A DNA stretch of 64,000 nt from Micromonospora musae (GTDB lineage: Bacteria; Actinomycetota; Actinomycetes; Mycobacteriales; Micromonosporaceae), in the NCBI RefSeq assembly GCF_003626635.1, contig NZ_RAZT01000014.1:62001-126000 (forward strand), in the 5' to 3' direction. The translations under genes and the position numbers were made by a program. Positions 7,955 to 16,985 of this stretch are shown piece after piece. Under the pieces are notes generated by a model. The model did not search any database and had not been told where the DNA came from. It saw only the letters and a list, made by a program, of their open reading frames with translations. Every line of letters starts with the position of its first letter. Position 1 is the stretch's first letter.

Positions 7955-9205
7955 GTGCGGGTTCTTCTGGTTGGTGGTGGCGGGCGTGAGCATGCGCTCG
8001 CGCTCGGGTTGGCGTCCGATCCGGCGGTCACGCAGCTGATCGCGGCGCCGGGCAATCCGGGTATCGCCGAGGTGGCCGAGCTGCGCGCGGTGGAACCGAC
8101 GGATCCGGTGGCGGTGGCCGCGCTCGCGGTGGAGACCGGGGTCGACCTCGTGGTGGTCGGGCCCGAGGCGCCGCTGGTCGCCGGGGTCGCCGACGCCGTT
8201 CGGGCCAAGGGCATCGCGGTGTTCGGACCGTCCGGCGAGGCGGCCCGGCTGGAGGGGTCGAAGGCGTTCGCCAAGGACGTCATGACCGCCGCCGGTGTGC
8301 CGACCGCCCGCGCCTACACCTGCACCGATCCGGAGAGCGTCGCCCGCGCCCTGGACGAGTTCGGCGCGCCGTACGTGGTGAAGAACGACGGGCTCGCCGC
8401 CGGCAAGGGCGTCGTGGTCACCGACGATCGGGCGCTCGCCGAGGAGCACGCGCGCGAGTGCGGTCGGGTGGTGATCGAGGAGTACCTGGCGGGCCCCGAG
8501 GTCTCGCTCTTCGTGGTCACCGACGGCGAGGCCGCGGTGCCGCTGCTGCCGGCGCAGGACTTCAAGCGCATCGGGGACGGTGACACCGGCCCGAACACCG
8601 GCGGCATGGGGGCGTACGCGCCGCTGCCGTGGGCCCCGTCCGACCTGGTCGACGAGGTCATGCGGGACGTGGTCCACCCGACCCTGGCCGAGCTGCGCCG
8701 TCGGGGCGTGCCCTTCTCCGGTCTGCTCTACGTCGGGCTGGCGATCACCGCGAACGGCCCCCGGGTGATCGAGTTCAACGCCCGCTTCGGCGACCCGGAG
8801 ACGCAGGTGGTGCTCGCGTTGCTGGAGACGCCGCTGGCCGGGCTGCTGCACGCGTCGGCGACCGGCACGCTGGCCGAGCACCCGCCGCTGCGCTGGCGGG
8901 ACGGCGCCGCGGTGACCGTCGTGGTCGCCTCCCCCGGTTACCCCGGCACGCCGCGTACCGGTGACGTGATCACCGGCGCGGACCGCCCCGGCGTCATCCA
9001 CGCCGGCACCGCCCGCCGGGCCGACGACGGGGCGTTGCTCTCCGCCGGTGGGCGGGTGCTCTCCGCCACGGCCACCGGCCCCGACCTGGCCGCCGCCCGG
9101 GACGCCGCCTACGACCTGGTACGCGCCATCGGGCTGGCCGGCTCGCAGCACCGTACCGACATCGCCGCCGCCGCTGCCGAGGGGCAGGTCGAGATCCCCG
9201 GCTGA
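7955..9205 (+). CDS. purD: Phosphoribosylamine-glycine ligase (GAR synthetase)
   Basis: PurD condenses phosphoribosylamine with glycine using ATP in step two of IMP synthesis. The 416-residue protein starts VRVLLVGGGGREHALAL, the diagnostic PurD N-terminus. The ATP-grasp core follows, with VVKNDGLAAGKGV near residue 145, PAQDFKRIGDGDTGPNTGGMGAY, and IEFNARFGDPETQ. GTG at 7955 is chosen because the family begins exactly at this motif; an ATG at 7898 lies inside the upstream palindrome. The gene appears monocistronic. Confidence 0.95.
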   Translation: MRVLLVGGGGREHALALGLASDPAVTQLIAAPGNPGIAEVAELRAVEPTDPVAVAALAVETGVDLVVVGPEAPLVAGVADAVRAKGIAVFGPSGEAARLEGSKAFAKDVMTAAGVPTARAYTCTDPESVARALDEFGAPYVVKNDGLAAGKGVVVTDDRALAEEHARECGRVVIEEYLAGPEVSLFVVTDGEAAVPLLPAQDFKRIGDGDTGPNTGGMGAYAPLPWAPSDLVDEVMRDVVHPTLAELRRRGVPFSGLLYVGLAITANGPRVIEFNARFGDPETQVVLALLETPLAGLLHASATGTLAEHPPLRWRDGAAVTVVVASPGYPGTPRTGDVITGADRPGVIHAGTARRADDGALLSAGGRVLSATATGPDLAAARDAAYDLVRAIGLAGSQHRTDIAAAAAEGQVEIPG

Positions 9206-9385
9206 GCCCGGAGATGCGGCAGCCCCGGCCGGTGAACGGGGCACCGAGCACCCTGCGGAGGGCCTGACGGCCGGCCTTGCCTGCCTGGCTGCTCCACGAG
9301 CACGCCGTCCACCCGCCGGTCGGGGCCCGTCTGGCGCGCCGGTTCGACCTCTCCGGTCCCCGAGCACGCCGGCGCTCGGCCCCGC

Positions 9386-10948
9386 TCAGCCGTAGTAGCG
9401 GCGCAGCTCCCGGGCCAGTACCTTGCCGGTGGCGTTGCGCGGCAGGTACTTCACGAAGACCACGTCGCGCGGTACGGCGAAGCGGGCGAGGTAGTGCCGG
9501 ACGTACTCGCGTACGGCCTCCGGGTCGAGCGTCTCCGCGGGGTGCAGGGCGAGGAACGCGGCGAGGCGCTGGCCGTACTCGGGGTCGGCCACGCCGATGA
9601 CGGCCACCTCGCGTACCTGGGGCAGCTGCGCGAGCAGGTTCTCCACCTCGGACGGGAAGACGTTCTCGCCACCGGAGACGATCATGTCGTCGGCCCGGCC
9701 GTCGACGAAGAGGAGGCCCTCGGGGGTCATCCGCCCGAGGTCGCCGCTATCGAGCAGCCCGTCGCGGCTCTCCCGGCTCGCACCGGAGGTGTAGCCCTCG
9801 AAGAGCATCTCGTTGCCGACGAAGATCCGGCCGACCTGCCCGTCCGGCACGGGTCGCCCGGCGGCGTCGAGGATGGACACCCGGGTGCCGTGCGGCGGTC
9901 GGCCGGCGGTGGTGGGTGCCGCCCGCAGTTCGGTCGGTCCCGCGATGGAGGCCCAGGAGCACTCGGTCGAGCCGTACAGGTTGTAGAGGACGTCGCCGTA
10001 GACGTCCATGAACCCGGTGGCGAGCCGGCCGGGCAGCGCCGAGCCGCTCACCGCCACGACCTTGAGCTGGGGCCGGGGCGCGGGCGGTGGCACCTCCATC
10101 AGCCGCTGCACCATCACGGGTACGGCGAAGAGCGCGTCACACCGGTGTGCGACCAGCGCGGCCAGCGTGGCGGCGGGGTCGAAGCGGCGGTGCAGCACGA
10201 TCGTGGCCCGCAGCGCGAAGCAGACCTGGAGGGCGGCGAACCCCCAGGTGTGGAAGATCGGTGCGGCGATCATCACCCGGTCCCGGGTGTGCAGCGGGAT
10301 TCGGTCGATGATGGACACCAGCGGGCCGAAGCCGCTCGGGGTGGGGCGGCGGGCGCCCTTCGGCGCGCCGGTGGTGCCGGAGGTGAGGACGATGATCCGC
10401 CCGTCCCGCTCGGGTGGCTGCAGGTCGCCGGGGAGCGCACCGGCGACCAGCTCCTCGCGGGCGCGCTCGTCGAGGCGCGGCAGTTCGGGCGGCAGGCCCA
10501 GCACCCGCTCGGTGAACTCGTCGTCGTGCACCAGCACACGGAGGCGCTGCTCCTCGGCGACGGTGGCGAGCTGCGCGGCGGAGAGCCCGGTGTTGACCAG
10601 CACCGCGTCGACTCCGAGCAGGGTGGCTGCGACGATCGTCTCGATCAGACCGTGGTGGTTGCGGCAGAGCACGCCGATCCGCTCACCTGCCTGCAGGCCG
10701 TGCCCGGTCCGCAGGGAACGGGCCATCCGCTCCGCCCGGTCGAGCAGCTGCTGGTAGGTCAGCTCGGTGCCGTGCTCGTCGATGACGGCGGTCCGGCCGG
10801 GGTCACGGGCGGCGGCCTGGCGGAGCTCGCCGGCCAGGCTCCAACCCCACCGCCGCAGCGCGTTGAGCTGCGAGGCGATCCGGATCGGCTGGCCGGGGGT
10901 GAGCAGCCCTCGCCGGGTCATCGTGGTGACCATGAAGGGCAGGTCCAT
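9386..10948 (-). CDS. Acyl-CoA synthetase (AMP-binding)
   Basis: A 520-residue member of the ANL adenylating family, which activates fatty or other carboxylic acids to acyl-AMP and then acyl-CoA. Visible motifs are the P-loop-like VLTSGTTGAPKGARR (A3), YNLYGSTECSWASI (A5), GLLDSGDLGRMTPEGLLFVDGRADDMIVSGGENVFPSEVE (A7-A8) and the catalytic-lysine tail LPRNATGKVLARELR (A10). Length is normal for long- or medium-chain ligases; specificity cannot be read. The neighbouring acyl-CoA dehydrogenase and SCP2 genes on the same strand support a lipid-degradation role. The gap to the dehydrogenase is about 250 bases, so it may have its own promoter. Confidence 0.9.
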   Translation of the reverse strand: MDLPFMVTTMTRRGLLTPGQPIRIASQLNALRRWGWSLAGELRQAAARDPGRTAVIDEHGTELTYQQLLDRAERMARSLRTGHGLQAGERIGVLCRNHHGLIETIVAATLLGVDAVLVNTGLSAAQLATVAEEQRLRVLVHDDEFTERVLGLPPELPRLDERAREELVAGALPGDLQPPERDGRIIVLTSGTTGAPKGARRPTPSGFGPLVSIIDRIPLHTRDRVMIAAPIFHTWGFAALQVCFALRATIVLHRRFDPAATLAALVAHRCDALFAVPVMVQRLMEVPPPAPRPQLKVVAVSGSALPGRLATGFMDVYGDVLYNLYGSTECSWASIAGPTELRAAPTTAGRPPHGTRVSILDAAGRPVPDGQVGRIFVGNEMLFEGYTSGASRESRDGLLDSGDLGRMTPEGLLFVDGRADDMIVSGGENVFPSEVENLLAQLPQVREVAVIGVADPEYGQRLAAFLALHPAETLDPEAVREYVRHYLARFAVPRDVVFVKYLPRNATGKVLARELRRYYG

Positions 10949-11200
10949 GCCGCAGACCTCCTAGGGGTGTGGCAGGACGGGTTGGAGGAAGGCGTTCCCG
11001 TCCGGGTGTCTGTCCTGATCATGCCCGGGGCACCATGACTCGGCACAACGAGCGGGTGCGTCAAGTGACGAAGTCGGCACGGTAGGTGGGAGCCGCATCG
11101 CGGGCGGGCGACGGACGACCCGCAGCGCACCGGCATTGGGATGCCCGGCGAGGTGCAGCCGAGGATGCCGGGGAAGGGACTGAGCGGTGGTGCTACGGGC

Positions 11201-12412
11201 TCAGATGCGCTGGCCGGAGATCGCGCGCGCGATGACCAGCCGTTGGATCTCGGAGGTGCCCTCGAAGATGGTGTAGATCTTCGCGTCCCGGTACCACCGC
11301 TCGACCGGGTGGTCGCGCAGGAAGCCGGCGCCGCCGAGCAGCTGCACCGCCTTCTCGGTCACCGAGACGGCCACCTCGCCGGCCTTGAGCTTGGACATCG
11401 AGCCCTCGCCGGCCGCGAACGGCCGGTTGTTGCGCCCCATCCAGGCGGCGCGCCAGACGAGCAGCCGGGCCGCGTCGATCTCCATCTTCATGTCGGCCAG
11501 CGCGAACGCGACCGCCTGGTTGGTGATGATCGGCCGTCCGAACTGGACGCGGTCCTTGGCGTAGTCGAGGGCGTACTCGTAGGCGGCGCGGGCGACGCCG
11601 AGCGCCTGTGCGCCGACGGTGGGGCGGGACAGCTCGAACGTACGCATCGCCGCCTGGCCGGAGGCCCGCTGCCCGGAGCGGGCTCGGGCCAGCCGCTCGT
11701 CCAGGGCGTCCTTGCCGCCGAGCAGGCAGCGCCCGGGCACCCGTACGTCGTCGAGGAAGACGTCTGCGGTGTGCGACGCGCGCAGACCCAGCTTCCGCAG
11801 CTTGCGGGTCGCGGTGAGCCCTGGGGTGCCCGGCGGTACGACGAACGCGGCCTGCCCTCGGGCTCCCAGCGCGGGGTCGACCGCGGCGGTGACGACGTGA
11901 ACTCCGGCGATGCCGCCGTTGGTGGCGTACGCCTTCTGGCCGGTCAGCACCCACTCGTCGGTGGTCTCGTCGTGCACGGCGCGGGTGCGCATCGCCCCGA
12001 CGTCGGAGCCGGCCTCCGGCTCGGTGGTGCAGAACGCCGCCACGGCCGGCTCGTCGGCGGTGCCGAAGCACTGGGGCACCCACTCGACGAGCTGGTCCGG
12101 GGTGCCGGCGCCGTAGATGGCGGCCACGGCGAGTGAGGTGCCGAAGAGGCTCAGGCCGATGCCGGCGTCACCCCAGAAGAGCTCCTCGCTGGCGATCGGG
12201 AGGGAGAGCCCGGTGGGGTCGGCCCAGCAGGTGGCGAGGAACTCGAACCCGTAGAGGCCGACCTTCGCGGCCTCCTGGACGATCGGCCAGGGGGTCTCCT
12301 CCCGGGCGTCCCACTCGGCTGCGGCCGGGCGCACGACCTCGGCGGCGAAGCCGTGCACCCAGTCACGGAGGTCCCGCTGTTCCTCGGACAGGTCGAGCGA
12401 GAACTCGGGCAT
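11201..12412 (-). CDS. Acyl-CoA dehydrogenase
   Basis: FAD-dependent desaturation of acyl-CoA, the first oxidative step of beta-oxidation. The 403-residue length fits the family. The FAD-binding stretch AAFCTTEPEAGSDVGAMRTRA is mid-protein, and the C-terminal IYTIFEGTSEIQRLVIAR carries the Glu that acts as catalytic base in medium-chain enzymes. The start (ATG 12412) follows the SCP2-protein stop by one base, so the two are co-transcribed and probably coupled. The divergent TetR gene is a likely regulator. The substrate is unknown. Confidence 0.92.
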   Translation of the reverse strand: MPEFSLDLSEEQRDLRDWVHGFAAEVVRPAAAEWDAREETPWPIVQEAAKVGLYGFEFLATCWADPTGLSLPIASEELFWGDAGIGLSLFGTSLAVAAIYGAGTPDQLVEWVPQCFGTADEPAVAAFCTTEPEAGSDVGAMRTRAVHDETTDEWVLTGQKAYATNGGIAGVHVVTAAVDPALGARGQAAFVVPPGTPGLTATRKLRKLGLRASHTADVFLDDVRVPGRCLLGGKDALDERLARARSGQRASGQAAMRTFELSRPTVGAQALGVARAAYEYALDYAKDRVQFGRPIITNQAVAFALADMKMEIDAARLLVWRAAWMGRNNRPFAAGEGSMSKLKAGEVAVSVTEKAVQLLGGAGFLRDHPVERWYRDAKIYTIFEGTSEIQRLVIARAISGQRI

Positions 12413-12413
12413 G

Positions 12414-12866
12414 TCAGGCCTTCGGGATGTCGAACAGGTTGGCGATGTTGGCGGCCAGGCCCAGGTCGCCCTTGGCCTTCAGCTTGCCGGTCATGAACAT
12501 CATGACCGGGTTCGCCCCGCCGGAGACGATCTTGAGGAACTCGACGGGGCCCATGGTGAGGGTGAGCTTCGGCTCGCGCTGCGGGGTCTCGGAGACGGTG
12601 CAGGCACCGTTCTCGATGACCACCTCGTAGGTGTCGCTGCCGCCGTCCGGCCGGCCGGTGATGTCCCAGTGGATGACCGCGTTGGTGGAGCCGGCCCGGT
12701 CGGCCCGGAAGAGCGACGGCATCCGGTTGAAGACCTCGCCGAGGACCTTGCCGCGCATCTCGCCGGACATCACCTGGGCGATCTTGTCGTCCGAGGTGGA
12801 CTTGACCAGCTGGGCGAACTCCTTGGGGCCGACGTTGGCGAAGTTGGCCGGGTCGAAGTCAGTCAT
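12414..12866 (-). CDS. SCP2 sterol-binding domain protein
   Basis: About 150 residues forming one SCP2 domain, which in other proteins binds fatty acyl-CoAs or sterols in a hydrophobic tunnel. Visible landmarks are NAVIHWDITGRPDGGSDTYEVVIENG and the C-terminal FLKIVSGGANPVMMFMTGKLKAKGDLGLA, typical of the fold. I chose ATG 12866 (MTDFDPANF) over 12875 because GGAAGGTGA lies just upstream. It is first in the operon with the acyl-CoA dehydrogenase and may present or store lipid substrates for it. Confidence 0.88.
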   Translation of the reverse strand: MTDFDPANFANVGPKEFAQLVKSTSDDKIAQVMSGEMRGKVLGEVFNRMPSLFRADRAGSTNAVIHWDITGRPDGGSDTYEVVIENGACTVSETPQREPKLTLTMGPVEFLKIVSGGANPVMMFMTGKLKAKGDLGLAANIANLFDIPKA

Positions 12867-12894
12867 GCGAATCACCTTCCGGGCAGGCCACTTT

Positions 12895-12912
12895 GGTTAC
12901 TCCGGCGTAACC
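12895..12912. promoter_or_regulatory. Candidate TetR operator
   Basis: The inverted repeat GGTTAC-N6-GTAACC sits in the 73-bp gap between the divergent SCP2 gene and the TetR gene, where it could control both promoters. Symmetry and placement are the only evidence. Confidence 0.5.
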
Positions 12913-12939
12913 TTACGCACGGGTAGGTATGCTCGCAAG

Positions 12940-13578
12940 GTGTCCAGCGCACCCAGCTTCAAGCGCCTGCCCCGGGCCGTACGCGAGCAGCAGATGCTCG
13001 ACGCGGCCGTCAAGGTCTTCTCCCGGCGCGGCTACCACGCGGCCAGCATGGACGAGATCGCCGAGGACGCCGGCATCTCCAAACCGATGGTCTACGCGTA
13101 CCTGGGCACCAAGGAGGAGCTCTTCGTCGCCTGCCTGCAGCGCGAGGGCACCCGGATGACGGAGGCGATCGCCGGTGCGGCCGCACCGGAGTTGCCGGCC
13201 GACGAGCGGCTCTGGAGAGGACTCCGGGCGTTCTTCGGTTTCGTCGGGGCGCACCGCGACGGGTGGGCGGTGCTCTACCGGCAGGCCCGCGGCGAGCAGC
13301 CGTTCGCCGGGGAGCTCGCCGCCATGCGGGCCCGGCTGGTCGAGGTGGTCGCCGGCATGCTCGATCACGCGCTGCGCGCCGAGGGGCGCGAGATCCCCGG
13401 CACCGAGCTGGAGGTGGTCGCGTACGCCCTGGTGGGCGCGAGCGAGTCGCTGGCCGACTGGCTCGCCGACCATCCGGAGGCCGACCCGGAGCGGACCGCG
13501 ACGCGGATGATGAACGTCGCCTGGCTCGGCGCGGACCAGCTGCTCAACGGCGTCACCTGGCACCCGTCCGCCGGCTGA
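12940..13578 (+). CDS. TetR-family transcriptional regulator
   Basis: A 212-residue one-domain regulator. The helix-turn-helix spans about residues 20-62: MLDAAVKVFSRRGYHAASMDEIAEDAGISKPMVYAYLGTKEELF, a clear TetR signature. The C-terminal helical part would bind an effector, probably an acyl-CoA or fatty acid by context. GTG 12940 is preferred because GGGTAGG lies upstream and the next family residues follow directly. It is divergent from the SCP2/acyl-CoA dehydrogenase operon, and the shared gap holds a perfect inverted repeat, which suggests autoregulation plus control of that operon. Confidence 0.88.
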   Translation: MSSAPSFKRLPRAVREQQMLDAAVKVFSRRGYHAASMDEIAEDAGISKPMVYAYLGTKEELFVACLQREGTRMTEAIAGAAAPELPADERLWRGLRAFFGFVGAHRDGWAVLYRQARGEQPFAGELAAMRARLVEVVAGMLDHALRAEGREIPGTELEVVAYALVGASESLADWLADHPEADPERTATRMMNVAWLGADQLLNGVTWHPSAG

Positions 13579-13613
13579 GGCCACGGCGGCGAACCCGGCA
13601 CGGCCGGACGCCG

Positions 13614-14261
13614 TCACCGCACCGCCTCCGGCGACCGGTCGGCCGCCGGAGGGATCGACCGCGCTGGCTTCGCCCGACGTCGTCGGAGCACACGCACCCC
13701 CTCGACCACGACGGTCACCGTCAGCGCCAGCCCGAGGCCGAGCAGCAGCCCACGCAGCGGATCCTGTTCGAAGGCGAGCCCGCCGAGGTAACCGACGAGG
13801 GCCGAGTAGAGGCCCCAGGAGCCCGCCGCGAGAGCGTCGAAGGCGAGGAAGCGCCGACGCGGATATCCGACCGCGCCCATGGTCAGCGTGACGGCCGTCC
13901 GTCCTCCCGGCACGTACCGGGCGACGGTCAGGATGAGCCCGCCACGCAGGGCGATGCCGCGCCGAGCCCACTCGACGCCGGCCCGCCGCCTCCCGCCCGC
14001 CGGCAACCGGTCGAACAGCCGGGAGCCGCCGGTCCGGCCGATGGCGTACGACACGTGGTCGCCGACGAGCGCGCCGGCGGCGGCCACCACGATCACGGCC
14101 GGGAGGTACGGCGCGCCGGACGCGGCGAAGACGCCCGCGGTGATCACCGCTGTCTCACTCGGCACGATCGGGAAGAACCCGTCGAGCACCGCGATCGCGA
14201 AGATCGCCAGGTACACCCAGGGTGAGGACATGGTCTGGTGCAGAAGATCGAGCAGGTCCAT
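13614..14261 (-). CDS. DedA-family membrane protein, paralogue 1
   Basis: About 215 residues, beginning MDLLDLLHQTMSSPWVYLAIF. DedA/VTT proteins are inner-membrane transporters; some family members flip undecaprenyl phosphate or phospholipids. Visible hallmarks are the acidic re-entrant motif FPIVPSETAVITAG, the arginine region ARYVPGGRTAVTLTMGAVGYPRRRFL, and several hydrophobic helices. The start at 14261 is taken from the family N-terminus; the longer frame to 14420 is GC-driven. It converges on the TetR gene, and a close paralogue lies at 16289-16924. Confidence 0.88.
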   Translation of the reverse strand: MDLLDLLHQTMSSPWVYLAIFAIAVLDGFFPIVPSETAVITAGVFAASGAPYLPAVIVVAAAGALVGDHVSYAIGRTGGSRLFDRLPAGGRRRAGVEWARRGIALRGGLILTVARYVPGGRTAVTLTMGAVGYPRRRFLAFDALAAGSWGLYSALVGYLGGLAFEQDPLRGLLLGLGLALTVTVVVEGVRVLRRRRAKPARSIPPAADRSPEAVR

Positions 14262-14431
14262 GACTCTGATGCTGGTGCGGCCGTCCGCTCCTGCCATCGG
14301 CCCTTGGTGAGCCCGCGGGTGCGACTTTGGTAGCGCCCGGCCCTGAGGGCGATCGGGGAGACCCCCCAACCGACCCGGGTCCCGCGGTTGCCCGGGTGCC
14401 CCGACCGGCGTACGGACCATAGGCTCGGCTC

Positions 14432-15622
14432 GTGGCCTTCAGCACCGTCGTGCCCCGGCGCGTCGTCGACCGGTACGCGCCGCCGGTGGCCGCCGTGGTC
14501 GTCGCCGCCGCCGTCCTGGCGTCCGGTGCCGGTGCGTTCGGTCTCCGCTCGTCGCTCCCCGGCGGCCTGCTGCTGGTGATCGCGGTGGCTTCGGGCTGGG
14601 CGGTCGCCACCGTCCGGACGCGCCGCTGGCCGCTGTTCCTCGCCGCCGCCCTGGGCTGGCTCGTGCTCGCCGCCTGGCCGGCCGGGTTGGTCGCCTCCTT
14701 CCAGGCGGGCCTCCGGCTGCGGGACCGACGCCGGTTGACGGCGTACGTCGTGGGCGCCGTTCTGGTGATGGCGGTCGGGGTGCTCGTCGGGCTGGCGGTG
14801 GGCGGGGTACGGCGGATCACCACGGCCACCCCGGCCAACGCGGCCGCCACCGCCGCCTGGCTGGTCGCGTTCCCGCTCGTCGCCGGGCTCCTGGTCCGGT
14901 CCCGGCGCGACGTGTTCACCGCCCTGCGGGATCGGGCCGAACGGCTGGAACGCGAGCAGGAGGAGCGGGCCGAACGGGTCCGGGCGGAGGAGCGGGCGCG
15001 GATCGCCCGGGAGATGCACGACGTGGTGGCGCATCGGGTGTCGCTGATGGTGGTGCACGCCGGCGCGCTGGAGGTCACCGCCGGCGACCCGGCGACCGTG
15101 GAGACGGCCGCGCTGATCCGGTCCACCGGCCGGCAGGCGCTCACCGACCTGCGGGAGGTGCTCGGTGTGCTGCGTCGGCACACCCCGCCGGGGTTCAGCC
15201 CGCCGCGGTACGAGGACGACCCGCTGGCCGCGCTGGACGACCTGGTCCACGAGTCCCGGGCCGCCGGCCTGCGGATCGAGCGGCAGGACGAGGGGATCCC
15301 GCGTGCCCTGCCGGCGACCGTGGCCCGCACCGTGCACCGGGTGGTCCGGGAGGCGCTCACCAATGTGCGCAAGCACGCCCCGGACGCCGAGACGACGGTC
15401 TGCCTGCGGTACCTGCCGGACGGGGTGGAGGTCGTGGTCCGCAACACGGCGCCGGTGGGCGGGCCGTCCGGATCCGGCGCGGGCCCGGGCCTGCCCGGCG
15501 CGGGCCTGGGTCTGCTCGGTCTGCGGGAGCGGGTGGAGCTGCTCGACGGCCGCCTGGAGGCCGGGCCCTCGGCGGGCGGGTTCCTGGTCCGGGCCCTGAT
15601 CCCGGTGACGGGCACGCCGTGA
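14432..15622 (+). CDS. Two-component sensor histidine kinase (HisKA_3 type)
   Basis: A 396-residue membrane kinase. Roughly residues 15-170 contain five or so hydrophobic segments without a large extracellular domain, so it probably senses the membrane or uses an intramembrane signal. A coiled-coil-like RAERLEREQEERAERVRAEER leads to the HisKA_3 box RIAREMHDVVAHRVSLM with the phospho-accepting His near residue 196. The ATPase domain shows VREALTNVRKHA (N box) and GLGLLGLRERVELLDG (G box). The GTG start overlaps nothing; its stop overlaps the response-regulator start by four bases, so the pair is translationally coupled. Confidence 0.93.
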   Translation: MAFSTVVPRRVVDRYAPPVAAVVVAAAVLASGAGAFGLRSSLPGGLLLVIAVASGWAVATVRTRRWPLFLAAALGWLVLAAWPAGLVASFQAGLRLRDRRRLTAYVVGAVLVMAVGVLVGLAVGGVRRITTATPANAAATAAWLVAFPLVAGLLVRSRRDVFTALRDRAERLEREQEERAERVRAEERARIAREMHDVVAHRVSLMVVHAGALEVTAGDPATVETAALIRSTGRQALTDLREVLGVLRRHTPPGFSPPRYEDDPLAALDDLVHESRAAGLRIERQDEGIPRALPATVARTVHRVVREALTNVRKHAPDAETTVCLRYLPDGVEVVVRNTAPVGGPSGSGAGPGLPGAGLGLLGLRERVELLDGRLEAGPSAGGFLVRALIPVTGTP

Positions 15623-16260
15623 TCCGGGTCCTGGTCGCCGACGACGAGCACCTGGTCCGCTCGGGGCTGCGGTTGATCCTGGAGGCGGCACCGGACATCA
15701 CGGTGGTGGGCGAGGCGGCGGACGGTGCCGAGGCGCTGGTCGAGGCGGAACGGCTCCGGCCCGACGTGGTGCTGCTCGACGTGCGGATGCCGGGTACCGA
15801 CGGGCTGACCGCCGCACCGGCCGTGGTGGCCGCCGGGCCGAAGGTCGTCATGCTGACCACGTTCGATCTCGACGAGTACGTGCACGAGGCGCTGCGCGCC
15901 GGGGCGGTGGGCTTCCTGTTGAAGGACACCCCGCCCCGGGAGTTGGCCGCCGCGGTGCGGACGGTGGCGGCGGGGAACGCGATGCTCGCCCCGACGGTGA
16001 CCCGGCGTCTGATCAGCTCCTTCGTGGACCGGGGCCCGGCCCGGCGGGAGGCGGCCCGCGGCCGGCTCGAGCTGCTCACCGGCCGGGAGCTGGAGATCGT
16101 CCGCGAGGTGGCGCGCGGGCACGCCAACGGTGAGATCGCCCGCCGGCTCGGGATGAGTGAGGCCACCGTCAAGGCGCACGTCAGCCGCGCCCTGGCCAAG
16201 CTCGGGCTGACCAACCGGGTGCAGGCGGCGATCCTGGTGCACGACGCCGACCTGCTCTGA
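15619..16260 (+). CDS. NarL/LuxR-type response regulator
   Basis: 213 residues: a receiver domain with the phospho-acceptor Asp at about residue 54 (VVLLDVRMPG), a switch Thr (VVMLTTFDLDEYV) and Lys (GFLLKDTPP), then a LuxR-type helix-turn-helix (LTGRELEIVREVARGHANGEIARRLGMSEATVKAHVSRALAKLGL). GTG 15619 overlaps the kinase stop by four bases. Its targets are unknown. The two flanking DedA genes point towards it from either side, so a membrane-related regulon is a reasonable guess but only a guess. Confidence 0.94.
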   Translation: MIRVLVADDEHLVRSGLRLILEAAPDITVVGEAADGAEALVEAERLRPDVVLLDVRMPGTDGLTAAPAVVAAGPKVVMLTTFDLDEYVHEALRAGAVGFLLKDTPPRELAAAVRTVAAGNAMLAPTVTRRLISSFVDRGPARREAARGRLELLTGRELEIVREVARGHANGEIARRLGMSEATVKAHVSRALAKLGLTNRVQAAILVHDADLL

Positions 16261-16288
16261 GCCGACCTGCTCCGAGCCGCCCGGCGGC

Positions 16289-16924
16289 TCAGCGGGCGGG
16301 GGGCCGTCGGGCTGCGGCGCGGCGGGCGGCGACCCGGTGGCGCAGCACGCGGATGGCCTCGATGCCCAGGGTGATGGCGACCGCGAGGCCGACGCCGGCT
16401 ATCACTCCCTTGATCGGGTCGCGCTCGAAGGCCAGGCCGCCGAAGTAGCCGAGCAGGCCGCAGTAGACGGCCCAGGTGGAGGCGGCGATCGCGTCGAAGA
16501 GGAGGAAGGAGCGGCGCGGATACCGGACCGCACCCATGGTGAGCGTGACGGCGGTCCGGCCCCCCGGGATGTAGCGGGCGGTGGTCAGGATGACCCCGCC
16601 CCGCCGGTCGACCGCGCGCCGGGCCCACTCCGAGCCGGCTCGTCGCCGGCTCCGTTCCGGCAGGCGGGCCAGGCGGCGGGCCCCACCGCCGCGACCGATG
16701 GCGTACGAGATGTGGTCGCCGATGAGCGCGCCGATCGCGGCCGCGGCGACCACGGCGATGATGTTGGGTCGTCCGCCGCCGGCGGAGACGACGGCTGCGG
16801 TGATCACGGCGGCTTCGCTCGGCACGGCCGGGAAGAACGCGTCGAGCGCGGTCACTCCGACGAGGATCAGGTACACCCACGGTGAGGTGATCGTCTCCCG
16901 GAGCAGGTCGAGGACGCCGTCCAT
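16289..16924 (-). CDS. DedA-family membrane protein, paralogue 2
   Basis: About 211 residues starting MDGVLDLLRETITSPWVYLIL. It shares with the other copy the acidic motif FPAVPSEAAVITA, GDHISYAIGR, ARYIPGGRTAVTLTMGAVRYPRRSFLLFDA and a basic C-terminal tail. Strong similarity along the whole length marks the two as paralogues from an old duplication. A longer frame reaching 17260 exists but is rejected on family length. It converges on the response-regulator gene with a gap of only about 28 bases. Confidence 0.88.
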   Translation of the reverse strand: MDGVLDLLRETITSPWVYLILVGVTALDAFFPAVPSEAAVITAAVVSAGGGRPNIIAVVAAAAIGALIGDHISYAIGRGGGARRLARLPERSRRRAGSEWARRAVDRRGGVILTTARYIPGGRTAVTLTMGAVRYPRRSFLLFDAIAASTWAVYCGLLGYFGGLAFERDPIKGVIAGVGLAVAITLGIEAIRVLRHRVAARRAAARRPPAR

Positions 16925-16985
16925 GCCCTCATGTTTCCGGGCAGACCGGAAGAAAGGGCCGCTTCCCCGGCAAAAGACGCCATTC

